Made by a program: the position numbers and the translations under genes. A stretch of DNA of 20,618 nucleotides. It comes from Parcubacteria group bacterium (GTDB lineage: Bacteria > Patescibacteriota > Minisyncoccia > Phycocordibacterales > UBA12088). This document shows, one piece after another, positions 14,058 through 20,618 of this stretch. Position 1 is the stretch's first letter. Every line of letters starts with the position of its first letter. The stretch covers positions 1 through 20,618 of the forward strand of contig JAKFXP010000036.1 of NCBI GenBank assembly GCA_021731325.1. The letters run 5' to 3'. A model generated the notes under the pieces. That model was not told the origin of the DNA. It saw nothing but the letters and a program-made list of their open reading frames with translations, and searched no databases.

Positions 14058-14087
14058 ACTATACTACACAATAGAGCCTCTAGTCAA
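14058..14087 (-). promoter_or_regulatory. Near-consensus sigma70 promoter of the 158-aa membrane protein
   Basis: TTGACT (14087-14082), 18-nt spacer, TATAGT (14063-14058) on the minus strand, each 5/6. The predicted start is near 14051, leaving a 5' leader of about 70 nt. The -35 overlaps the stop codon of the upstream DUF4015 gene. Confidence 0.75.
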
Positions 14088-15462
14088 GTGCTCCTCGCGT
14101 GTAGCGATTGCTCGGCGCCCACAGCATCCAACTATCGAGACCTGCATCGTACGCTGCTTTAATTTGCGCACGCACCTCTTTTACATCGTACGTACCACCA
14201 TAATCAAAATCCTGGAGCCAAGGACGTATTTTGTCCTTATCGTACACCGACTTGGTATAGTTCCCTGTGGGTACTTTTTTTGTCGTTGTGGCAGTACTGC
14301 TCCCCACGGGAGGCACCGTGACGGTTTTGTAGAGAGGTTCAGATCCGAATATCTCAACGGGTGATTCGTGAGCTATGGTACGTCGCACCGCAGAGTCCAT
14401 GACAAACTTTATGAGCTCGTACGGCACCGTATTTGGATTATTCCATCCATTAAAGCCCTTTGGATAGTGACTGGGGTACACCATGGGGGCAATGTAGTCA
14501 AAATAGGGGAGCGCCCGTTCGAGTACCTGACCAATATTAAGATCATCGTAGTTCGTGGTTACCATACCAAAGAGGTCGGCGGATAATTGTGGTGGTGATA
14601 CCCCTTCTGGATACTTGGTCGGATCTTTCATCTCTTTGGCGAGGTAGACAAAAAATTCCTCCAGAGCGACCGCTTTGTTCTTGTCACCTGCCCAGTCAAA
14701 ATGAATGTTGGTCATAGGTCCGTCCGAAGGAAATCGAATGTAGTCATAATTGATTTCGTCAAACCCCAATGCATGAGTTTCTCTTGATAACTCGACAATA
14801 TAGTCCCAAAATGGCTTTGCACCGACATCGATAAAGGAGAGCCCTTTGCCATCTTTCCATACTGCCCCGACCGGAGTAGCAAATTTAACAGCTAACTCAG
14901 GATGGTGTTTTGAATAAAAAGGATCCTGAAAAACAGTGATGCGTCCAATCACGTATATGCCTTTGCGGTGGAGCGTATCCACAAATGCGCGCATATCTCT
15001 CGCACCACACTCGTCAGATACCGCGGCAGCAAGTGTTGGATTATCGGTGGTAAAGGATATTTTGCCGGTATAATCTTTGATATCAATAATAACCGCATTG
15101 AGTTCTGTTTCATCAATGAGGGTGACGAGGTCTGATCGAAAGGTAGGTGTTCCAACGACGCACTGACTCATGTAAATTGCTTTCACTGCTTCGGGTACCG
15201 AAACGTATGCGGGGAGTAGTCCACTTGCAGGTGGTCGTGGTGGTACATCAGAAGTCGAAGTGGCAGGAGCATCCATACCAAGAACTCCTGCCTCTTTTTC
15301 TGTTTGTGAAGCGCGCGTCGTGTATTCTACCGAATTCCACACGGGCATCAAAAAGTAGAGTCCGGTGCTTATTGCCACCGTACATGCCCCCACCGCGAGG
15401 ATAGTGTATCCTGGTATCCGAGACCGCGGTGGTCGAATAGACTGGGGGCGACGCTCTTCCAT
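14080..15462 (-). CDS. Putative glycoside hydrolase, DUF4015 type, membrane-anchored
   Basis: A 460-aa protein. An Arg/Pro-rich cytoplasmic N-terminus is followed by a transmembrane helix (about 18-40) and a Ser/Thr/Pro-rich linker to about 85. The rest is a TIM-barrel domain of the putative glycosyl hydrolase DUF4015 family: VIIDIKDYTGKISF, GIYVIGRITVFQDP, GFDEINYDYIRFPSDG, YFDYIAPMVYPSHYPKG and SWMLWAPSN are the strand-end motifs, with Asp and Glu (IDIKD, FDEINYDYIRFP) as likely active-site residues. It should act outside the cell on a glycan, possibly peptidoglycan or surface polysaccharide; no substrate is proven. ATG 15462 is 3 nt after the stop of the small membrane-protein gene, so the two form an operon. 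Confidence 0.87.
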   Translation of the reverse strand: MEERRPQSIRPPRSRIPGYTILAVGACTVAISTGLYFLMPVWNSVEYTTRASQTEKEAGVLGMDAPATSTSDVPPRPPASGLLPAYVSVPEAVKAIYMSQCVVGTPTFRSDLVTLIDETELNAVIIDIKDYTGKISFTTDNPTLAAAVSDECGARDMRAFVDTLHRKGIYVIGRITVFQDPFYSKHHPELAVKFATPVGAVWKDGKGLSFIDVGAKPFWDYIVELSRETHALGFDEINYDYIRFPSDGPMTNIHFDWAGDKNKAVALEEFFVYLAKEMKDPTKYPEGVSPPQLSADLFGMVTTNYDDLNIGQVLERALPYFDYIAPMVYPSHYPKGFNGWNNPNTVPYELIKFVMDSAVRRTIAHESPVEIFGSEPLYKTVTVPPVGSSTATTTKKVPTGNYTKSVYDKDKIRPWLQDFDYGGTYDVKEVRAQIKAAYDAGLDSWMLWAPSNRYTRGALD

Positions 15463-15465
15463 ATA

Positions 15466-15696
15466 TTACCGGGGACTCGTCAGCGGGGGTTCTGTATGCG
15501 GATCGTGTTCACGATGTAATACCTCAAGGTCAGATCGATCGGCTCGACGGACATCGAGACGAATAAGGGTTGCAATAAGAGTCACGAGTCCCCCAAGCCC
15601 AAAAAGTAATCCCGCTCTCCAACTCTCTGGTATCCCCAGAAGCGGTGCTACAAATACGAGCATCCCAAGCACCAATAATACCGTTTCTTTTTGCAT
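15466..15696 (-). CDS. Small two-helix membrane protein, 76 aa
   Basis: No family recognised. Two transmembrane segments (TVLLVLGMLVFVAPLLGI and AGLLFGLGGLVTLIATLI) are joined by a short PESWR turn and followed by a charged, probably cytoplasmic tail (LDVRRADRSDLEVLHREHD). ATG 15696 is preferred to the in-frame GTG 15714, because TACAAT (15711-15706) would start transcription after the GTG; GGGGAG also lies just before the ATG. It is in an operon with the DUF4015 hydrolase, 3 nt apart, so it may help its insertion or activity (inference). Confidence 0.65.
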   Translation of the reverse strand: MQKETVLLVLGMLVFVAPLLGIPESWRAGLLFGLGGLVTLIATLIRLDVRRADRSDLEVLHREHDPHTEPPLTSPR

Positions 15697-15705
15697 ATGC
15701 TCCCC

Positions 15706-15711
15706 ATTGTA
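15706..15711 (-). promoter_or_regulatory. -10 element for the small membrane protein/DUF4015 operon
   Basis: TACAAT (15711-15706, minus strand) ends 9 nt before ATG 15696, with TTGTGA 18 nt further upstream as a weak -35. Confidence 0.4.
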
Positions 15712-15735
15712 CACCCCTTACAACTAACCTCACAA

Positions 15736-15766
15736 CCAATTACATACCTGTACGGTATTTAATTGG
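15736..15766. repeat. Imperfect palindrome overlapping the rsmI stop codon
   Basis: CCAATTA-c-ATACC (15736-15748), loop TGTAC, GGTAT-t-TAATTGG (15754-15766): twelve pairs and one mismatch. The rsmI TAA (15761-15759) lies in the stem. No T-run follows, so termination would be weak or factor dependent. Confidence 0.65.
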
Positions 15767-16439
15767 AGACCAGAACGACGAATTCACCGCGAACGGTGTC
15801 GGGATGGGCAATAAAGTGCGCGCGAACTTCGCTTGAAGTACCTTGTACCACTTCTTCATGTATTTTCGTAATTTCGCGCACAATGGTCACGGTGTTGGCT
15901 TCAGAAAGTACTTTTTCAAGTGCGGTAAGTGCCTTAAGAATACGGTGGGGGGATTCGTAAAACACCACCGTATGTGTAAATATTGGTATCATGTTAAAAA
16001 AAGTCTCCCGCCCTTTTTTGTGCGGCGGAAACCCTAAGAACGTGAAGGCATCACCCTCAACCCCAGCAACAGAGAGTGCGGCGGCAACTGCGCTTGCACC
16101 GGGAATAGCCTCAATAGGTACGGTACTGCCAAACCGCTCGCGCACCTCCCGTACTAACCGTGCACCAGGATCGCTAATGGTGGGAGTACCCGCGTCGGAT
16201 ACGAGACATAGGGTCTTGTCCTCCTCGAGAAGTGCGAACACTTTGTCGTACTTTGCGACTCCTGAGTGCATATGGTACGAGACAAGGGGCTTTTTTATCT
16301 CGTAGTGGGATAAAAGTTTGCTCGTCATCCGAGTATCTTCACACAGCACCGCATCGCACTCTTTGAGTACGCGCAGTGCTCGAAGGGTGATATCTTCGAG
16401 GTTACCGATGGGGGTTGCGACCATGTAGAGCTGCGCCAT
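15759..16439 (-). CDS. rsmI: 16S rRNA (cytidine(1402)-2'-O)-methyltransferase RsmI
   Basis: A 226-aa tetrapyrrole-methylase-fold enzyme. It has the RsmI signatures LYMVATPIGNLEDIT and RAL at the N-terminus, ALCEDTR-type DAVLCEDTRMTSKLL, LVSDAGTPTISDPG (SAM-binding GTP loop), IPGASAVAAALSVAG, FTFLGFPPHKKGR and VFYESPHRI. It uses SAM to methylate the ribose 2'-O of C1402 in 16S rRNA, tuning decoding. The C-terminus ends shortly after the EFVVLV strand, so the short C-terminal extension of E. coli RsmI is missing, which is normal in compact genomes. ATG 16439 is supported by a -35/-10 pair ending 7 nt upstream. Confidence 0.95.
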   Translation of the reverse strand: MAQLYMVATPIGNLEDITLRALRVLKECDAVLCEDTRMTSKLLSHYEIKKPLVSYHMHSGVAKYDKVFALLEEDKTLCLVSDAGTPTISDPGARLVREVRERFGSTVPIEAIPGASAVAAALSVAGVEGDAFTFLGFPPHKKGRETFFNMIPIFTHTVVFYESPHRILKALTALEKVLSEANTVTIVREITKIHEEVVQGTSSEVRAHFIAHPDTVRGEFVVLVSN

Positions 16440-16446
16440 ATCGCAC

Positions 16447-16474
16447 ACTATACCGCATGGACTGACGTCGTCAA
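16447..16474 (-). promoter_or_regulatory. rsmI promoter, leaderless
   Basis: TTGACG (16474-16469), 16-nt spacer, TATAGT (16452-16447) on the minus strand; the -10 ends 7 nt before ATG 16439. The -35 overlaps the TGA of the upstream surface-protein gene. Confidence 0.7.
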
Positions 16475-17634
16475 AACACGGGGGTTGCAACGTACGTTAC
16501 GGAGGTGGTGTAGTCCGTCGCTGCTTCTTGCATAACACTTACTTCGAGTTTATACCCTACTCGAGTGGAACCACTGTGCGGTGCGATACCGTTTGCACTC
16601 GTCGTCGCATACATAACTTCACGTGGGTTGTTAATAAAATTCCCTGCATAGAGTGCAGTCCCAAATGAATCGTTGTCAGAAAGGGTGATGTCTTCAGACG
16701 TAAGGCCCCAGTGCCCGTAGGTATTAGGTGCACCAACGGTGGCACTTGGAGCAGTCCACACTCCCGGAATAGCGACACTAGTACCATCACTAAACGAGTT
16801 GATTGTTGCTCCCGAGGAAGATTGTAATTCACCGGAGGCTTCCACGGTCACCATAAATCCATTGACTGCATTGGTCGTGACCGCCAAATCCTGCGCAAGA
16901 ACGTATTCGGTGGATGGTGCCGCGGTGCCAAATGGTACACTTGTAGCTGTCGTCGTCGAAAATGTTTGTGTTGCATCCGCATTGACGACTTGTCCCGCAT
17001 CCACCCCATTAATAGAAAAATCAAAGTACGTGGCCACCTCTCCGGTAACGGTAACCGGGTCAACAATAACAAGTACGGTACTGCCCTCATCAGCCATAGA
17101 GCCGGCAATAACCAATTCATAACTCCCGGCAGTAGCATGATTGATGATTTGTTGAACACCAGTCCCCGACGATGTTGCATGGGTACCTACTTCTATCGTC
17201 ACCACACTTCCGGCACCTATTGCACCTCCCCCTCCGGAACATATTTGAAGTGTTATGGTCTGTGTTGACGTACTTACCGCAGCCTGCACCGCCCCACACG
17301 TGAGTGCCGTCGTAAGATCGGCTCCATCATCAGCGATATCGATATCGTCTTCACCAATCGTCGACATATCAAACCCTGAAGGTAGGGTAATTTCGATTGT
17401 AGAGTTGTCGGCTGGCACGCCCGTTGGAGTAGTGAATCGAATAGTGTGGTTGGCACCGACGCCTGGCTTACTCGTGGAGAGCGTGTCGGTGAGCGTTTGT
17501 AACTGAGCAGCGTGTGCTCGTAGTATAAAATAGGAAGAAAAGCCCGTCGCATACGCGAGTAGCACAAACATAACTACCACTCTGAAGTACGGATACCGCG
17601 AGTGCAGTCTAACACTGCGTAATAAAGGAATCAT
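16471..17634 (-). CDS. Secreted cell-surface protein, 387 aa, CPR-type
   Basis: A basic N-terminus and one hydrophobic segment (about 17-39, ending ILRAHA-AQ) form a signal peptide or anchor. The mature part is Ser/Thr/Gly/Ala-rich, almost without Lys, and beta-rich: LTDTLSTSKPGVGANHTIRF and FTTPTGVPADNSTIEITLPSGF look like an Ig-like strand pair of the sort seen in CPR surface proteins. Two Cys (TCGAVQ and QICSGG) might form a disulfide. No C-terminal anchor is visible. Function unknown; adhesion or surface coat is a guess. No clear Shine-Dalgarno precedes ATG 17634; an inner ATG (residue 22) is a weaker alternative because it would shorten the basic N-region. Confidence 0.72.
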   Translation of the reverse strand: MIPLLRSVRLHSRYPYFRVVVMFVLLAYATGFSSYFILRAHAAQLQTLTDTLSTSKPGVGANHTIRFTTPTGVPADNSTIEITLPSGFDMSTIGEDDIDIADDGADLTTALTCGAVQAAVSTSTQTITLQICSGGGGAIGAGSVVTIEVGTHATSSGTGVQQIINHATAGSYELVIAGSMADEGSTVLVIVDPVTVTGEVATYFDFSINGVDAGQVVNADATQTFSTTTATSVPFGTAAPSTEYVLAQDLAVTTNAVNGFMVTVEASGELQSSSGATINSFSDGTSVAIPGVWTAPSATVGAPNTYGHWGLTSEDITLSDNDSFGTALYAGNFINNPREVMYATTSANGIAPHSGSTRVGYKLEVSVMQEAATDYTTSVTYVATPVF

Positions 17635-17675
17635 AAGCCAACAAGACGTTCTACTCAGTTACTCTGAGGAGGGGC

Positions 17676-17708
17676 AAAAAAATACACGGGTGTTGGCAAG
17701 ACCGTGTA
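17676..17708 (-). terminator. Intrinsic terminator of the murD-murC operon
   Basis: On the minus strand TACACGG (17708-17702) pairs with CCGTGTA (17689-17683) around a 12-nt loop and is followed by TTTTTTT (17682-17676). It lies 132 nt after the murC stop and 42 nt before the start codon of the surface-protein gene. Confidence 0.7.
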
Positions 17709-17790
17709 CTGAAAAATAGGGGGGACGAAAAACGCCTCACTCTTGTGCGAGCGAGACTCTATCAGGGGGTATGTCGAGTATATCATCCCC

Positions 17791-17833
17791 TGTGCAAAAA
17801 CCTGTGAGTATGTGGGGGAAAACCTGTGGGTAA
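17791..17833. repeat. Cluster of DnaA-box-like TGTG repeats after murC
   Basis: Four TGTG-led 9-mers start at 17791 (TGTGCAAAA), 17803 (TGTGAGTAT), 17811 (TGTGGGGGA) and 17825 (TGTGGGTAA); two are preceded by AAAACC. The last differs from the DnaA box TGTGGATAA at one position, the others at two or three. No gene is in 17709-17839. Confidence 0.45.
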
Positions 17834-17839
17834 TAAGCG

Positions 17840-19126
17840 CTAGACAGAATGACCCACTAGTGTATCCGCAAGTTTGTATACGTCTCCTGCACCCATAGTG
17901 ACAATCAAGGTGTTGGCGTCTACCCGGGTAAGCACCGCACACGCTTCTTGGAATGTGTCCACACTTCGCGCGTCTGTCCCCGAGACCCTAATTGCCTCTG
18001 CGAGACGACCCGAGTCAACACTTGGATCATTTGGCTCTCGTGCTGCGTAGATGGGTAGTATGAGCACCTCATCTGCACGGACAAGTGCGGATACAAATTC
18101 AGTAAAAAACGCCTTCGTTCGCGAATACAAGTGTGGATGGAATACTACCACAATACGCATACCAGGAAATTCTGCGCGTATCATGTCGAGTGTTCCCGCT
18201 ACTGCAGTTGGGTGGTGTGCATAATCGTCATATACCAGCGCCCCGGTATGTGTAATCCCCTTATACTCAAATCTTCTCCACGTGCCCGTAAACGAGGCGA
18301 GAGACGCATCAACACGAGCAGGGTCGAGTACGGGATCGAGGATATGTGCGGCCATCTTCGCTGCTTGCGCATTCGCACGATTAAATGTACCCGTTGCACG
18401 CAATACCGGCACCGTACCCGTCTGGTACGGTACTACGGGTACTAATAATCCTTCGAGGATAGGCTGTATCGCTGTCGAACTCGTGTCCGTAACCACCACA
18501 CCTCCGTGTGGAACGAGCGCAACAACCGAACGGAACGCATCTTGTATATCACCAAGGTCTTTGTAATAGTCCGTATGGTCAAGTTCTATATTAGTAATGA
18601 CTAATATACGAGGGGTGAGATGGAGAAAATGTCGTTTATACTCACACCCTTCAATCACAAACAAGTCGGAACGGCCAGCGACAAAATTAGACCCATACTC
18701 TGACAAGATACTCCCTGCGATTACGGTTGGATTCTTACCGAGATCGATGAGCACCTTTGCCAGCATAGCCGTCGTTGTGGTCTTACCATGGGTACCGGAT
18801 ATCACAATTGATACCCCTTCTTTGGTAGCTTCGCCGAGCGCCTCAAAATACGAAAGTTGGCGAATCCCCCACTCATCTGCGCGCATGCGTTCGGGGTTAT
18901 CGTTTGGCACGGCGTCACTATAGACAACCAGGTTCGTGTCAGGAGATACCTGATTGGCATCATGCCCGATATGCACCGTAATACCTTTCTCTTCCAAGAG
19001 TGTGGTCACCGGTGACGTATCTCGATCAGTCCCCTGCACCTGTGCCCCCGTACTCTGCATGAGCTGTGCAAGCGCACTCATGCCAATCCCCCCTATACCG
19101 ATCATGTGAATATTTTTTTTCTCCAT
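17840..19126 (-). CDS. murC: UDP-N-acetylmuramate--L-alanine ligase MurC
   Basis: A 428-aa Mur ligase. The N-terminal Rossmann domain has MIGIGGIGMSALAQLM (8-23), binding UDP-MurNAc. The central ATPase domain has SGTHGKTTTTAM (110-121) and ITNIELDHTDYY; the C-terminal domain has GTWRRFEYKG, YDDYAHHPT and FHPHLYSRTK. It joins L-Ala to UDP-MurNAc in the cytoplasm with ATP. EGCEYKRHFLHL replaces the usual 'E-x-DESDxSFL' and is a form I associate with CPR MurC. It lies 19 nt after murD with no promoter visible between them, so they share a transcript. Slightly shorter than E. coli MurC. Confidence 0.94.
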   Translation of the reverse strand: MEKKNIHMIGIGGIGMSALAQLMQSTGAQVQGTDRDTSPVTTLLEEKGITVHIGHDANQVSPDTNLVVYSDAVPNDNPERMRADEWGIRQLSYFEALGEATKEGVSIVISGTHGKTTTTAMLAKVLIDLGKNPTVIAGSILSEYGSNFVAGRSDLFVIEGCEYKRHFLHLTPRILVITNIELDHTDYYKDLGDIQDAFRSVVALVPHGGVVVTDTSSTAIQPILEGLLVPVVPYQTGTVPVLRATGTFNRANAQAAKMAAHILDPVLDPARVDASLASFTGTWRRFEYKGITHTGALVYDDYAHHPTAVAGTLDMIRAEFPGMRIVVVFHPHLYSRTKAFFTEFVSALVRADEVLILPIYAAREPNDPSVDSGRLAEAIRVSGTDARSVDTFQEACAVLTRVDANTLIVTMGAGDVYKLADTLVGHSV

Positions 19127-19145
19127 ATACTTTATTCCATACCCA

Positions 19146-20510
19146 TTATGTAAGACCCGCTATAATCGTATTAAACTGTTCTCCCCGGTCGTATTCATTC
19201 TTAAACATTCCAAAAGAAGCAAATCCGGGTGAAAAAAGTAATATATCACCTGCCACACAGTCACCCCATGCTTCGTGTACCGCTTCTCTCAGCGAATCTA
19301 CCGTACGTACGTTCAGATCATGTCCGGTAAAGGTAAGGGTGTCAGTACCCGTACCACGCAATAAAATAACGGATTTTGTATGCCCTGCAAGTTCAGAAAC
19401 GAGCCCTGCTGCGTCTAACTGCTTATTGGCTCCGCCCATAATGAGTACGATGCGCTTGGTGCATTCTGGATCGAGGGCGAGAAGTGCGGTACGGGTCGCA
19501 TCAGGGGTGGTGGCATTGGTATCATTGTATATCGATACCCCTCGCACCTCACGCACCATCTCCAATCTACCCGGCAGTGCGGTAAATGATTCAACGACCT
19601 GCTTAATCACCTCGTCATCCACGCCGAGAGCACGGGCGGTTGCGACCGCAATACCAACATTATATCGGTTGTGTTCGCCAGGTATGAGGATACGCCATTT
19701 TTTTGGCACCTCAGTTCCATCTGCAATAATCACCTGCCCACGCATGCTTTTTTTGTACGAAGTAAGTGCCTCCAGTGCCTGACGGCCAATAACCAAGGTG
19801 TCTGAGGATTGTTGGTGTGAAAATATATGCGTCTTATCGAACAAGTACGCGTCGATATCGCCGTGGTAGTAGTTGAGATGATCAGGCATAAACGTTGTAA
19901 AGACGGCAACATTGGGTGAAAGAGCTCCCTGCTGTACCCCGGGCATCGCCAGTGATTGCTCCTCTCCAAAACCCTGACACTGCCAACTATCAAGCTCAAA
20001 TACTCCCATACTCATAGGATCAGCCTCTGAAAGAAGTGCGAGGTTCGAAACGCCCCGCACATTCCCACCAAGCAGGGTCTCGCGGCCATCTGCACGTAAG
20101 ATTACATCAATAAGGTGGGTCACGGTCGATTTGCCCCGCGTACCAGTCACCCCAACGATTGGTATGGGTGCGATCCGTGCAAAAAGCGACGCACTCATAT
20201 CAATCGGGACACCATTCCTGCGCGCATGCGCGATGTGTTCGGAGTCAAGCGGTACTCCCGCCCCCTTAAGGATGAGGTCGCGGTCTTCAAAATCAGACTG
20301 CACGTGTTCACCAAGCCGGTACGTGATGTGCGGGTACCGGGCAAGCTCTTTGAGTGCTGGTGCAAGCGACTCCTCACCCTTCATATCGGTCACCATAAGC
20401 TCAGCGCCGTGCTGTGCGAGGAACGCCGCGTCCCCAATCCCTCGCCCCAACAAACCCAAACCTATTTGGGTTATCTTTTTGCCCTTAAATATACTCTCGA
20501 GGGTATCCAT
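19146..20510 (-). CDS. murD: UDP-N-acetylmuramoylalanine--D-glutamate ligase MurD (divergent)
   Basis: A 454-aa Mur ligase of normal MurD length. The ATP-binding loop is VTGTRGKST (121-129). Other family positions are VFELDSWQCQGF (for 'VELSSFQL'), FMPDHLNYYHG (for 'T-x-DHxDRH'), a Lys in FDKTHIF that matches the carbamylated Lys, LPGRLEMV (for 'LPHRxE'), YNDTNATTPDA (for 'NDSKATN') and LFSPGFASFGMF (for 'LSPxxASxDxF'). It adds D-Glu to UDP-MurNAc-L-Ala. Replacement of the SKAT Lys by Asn and of His by Gly in LPHR make it atypical; it could be a MurD-like ligase with altered specificity. ATG 20510 has an extended -10 ending 8 nt upstream. Confidence 0.85.
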   Translation of the reverse strand: MDTLESIFKGKKITQIGLGLLGRGIGDAAFLAQHGAELMVTDMKGEESLAPALKELARYPHITYRLGEHVQSDFEDRDLILKGAGVPLDSEHIAHARRNGVPIDMSASLFARIAPIPIVGVTGTRGKSTVTHLIDVILRADGRETLLGGNVRGVSNLALLSEADPMSMGVFELDSWQCQGFGEEQSLAMPGVQQGALSPNVAVFTTFMPDHLNYYHGDIDAYLFDKTHIFSHQQSSDTLVIGRQALEALTSYKKSMRGQVIIADGTEVPKKWRILIPGEHNRYNVGIAVATARALGVDDEVIKQVVESFTALPGRLEMVREVRGVSIYNDTNATTPDATRTALLALDPECTKRIVLIMGGANKQLDAAGLVSELAGHTKSVILLRGTGTDTLTFTGHDLNVRTVDSLREAVHEAWGDCVAGDILLFSPGFASFGMFKNEYDRGEQFNTIIAGLT

Positions 20511-20518
20511 AGTAACCT

Positions 20519-20527
20519 AGCATACCA
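20519..20527 (-). promoter_or_regulatory. Extended -10 of the murD-murC operon, leaderless
   Basis: On the minus strand TGG-TATGCT ends 8 nt before ATG 20510. The -35 region is weak and no Shine-Dalgarno is present. Confidence 0.5.
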
Positions 20528-20567
20528 GATGATACCGGATGCGAAAACGCTACAGGACACGAACAGT

Positions 20568-20618
20568 ATGAGTGACTCCGATGCTTTTAGTCGCAAAATG
20601 TTTGAATCCCGGGCTTTC
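20568..20618 (+). CDS. Possible 5' end of a divergent gene (partial)
   Basis: ATG at 20568 opens a frame of 17 codons that is still open at the window edge (MSDSDAFSRKMFESRAF). AGGA lies 11 nt upstream as a distant Shine-Dalgarno. It would be transcribed away from murD. Too little is visible to assign a function or to be certain that it is real. Confidence 0.4.
   Translation, partial: MSDSDAFSRKMFESRAF

Noticed and set aside
20595..20618. TTTGAATCCCGGGC near the window edge looked like a tRNA T-arm.
   Set aside because: The bases before it cannot pair with those after it, and no acceptor or anticodon arm is present on either strand.

Overview
The window looks like a chromosomal segment of a Candidate Phyla Radiation (Patescibacteria, probably Parcubacteria-type) bacterium. 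This is inferred from gene content, not from a marker gene: a TraG/HerA-like ATPase with a long disordered tail, an adjacent lamin-tail/PKD membrane protein, a DUF4015-type glycoside hydrolase, many divergent GT4 glycosyltransferases, compact gene packing and many start codons with almost no leader. No rRNA, tRNA or CRISPR array was found.

Layout. 1-130: right end of an IS30-family insertion sequence (last 32 codons of the transposase plus a terminal repeat). 247-805: an unknown small ORF facing an orphan HicB-like antitoxin. 840-9410: an envelope-polysaccharide region with four GT4-type glycosyltransferases, a HAD hydrolase and Nudix hydrolase pair, an APH/choline-kinase-like phosphotransferase coupled to a glycosyltransferase, a small RelA/SpoT-type HD hydrolase coupled to another, and an NAD-dependent sugar epimerase/dehydratase. 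9451-13217: a two-gene operon of a TraG/VirD4/HerA-like ATPase and a secreted, membrane-anchored LTD-PKD protein. 13291-13980: a small membrane protein on its own strong promoter, followed by a possible 42-codon ORF with an AUC start and an intrinsic terminator. 14080-15696: a small two-helix membrane protein and a DUF4015 glycoside hydrolase. 15759-16439: rsmI. 16471-17634: a secreted surface protein. 17840-20510: murD then murC. 20568-20618: possible 5' end of a divergent gene.

Most genes serve the cell envelope: murC/murD make the peptidoglycan precursor, the glycosyltransferases and epimerase probably build a surface glycan, and the surface proteins are exported. The clearest unexpected signals are: (1) ten start codons preceded at only 6-9 nt by a -10-like hexamer, often extended with TGn, and lacking a Shine-Dalgarno, which implies widespread leaderless transcription; (2) long perfect REP-like palindromes overlapping the 3' ends of genes or lying inside a gene; (3) a perfect Shine-Dalgarno followed at ideal spacing by AUC and a 42-codon frame that ends just before a terminator; (4) a cluster of degenerate DnaA-box-like repeats downstream of murC; (5) an operator-like inverted repeat around the Nudix promoter; (6) marked excess of the tetramer GTAC.
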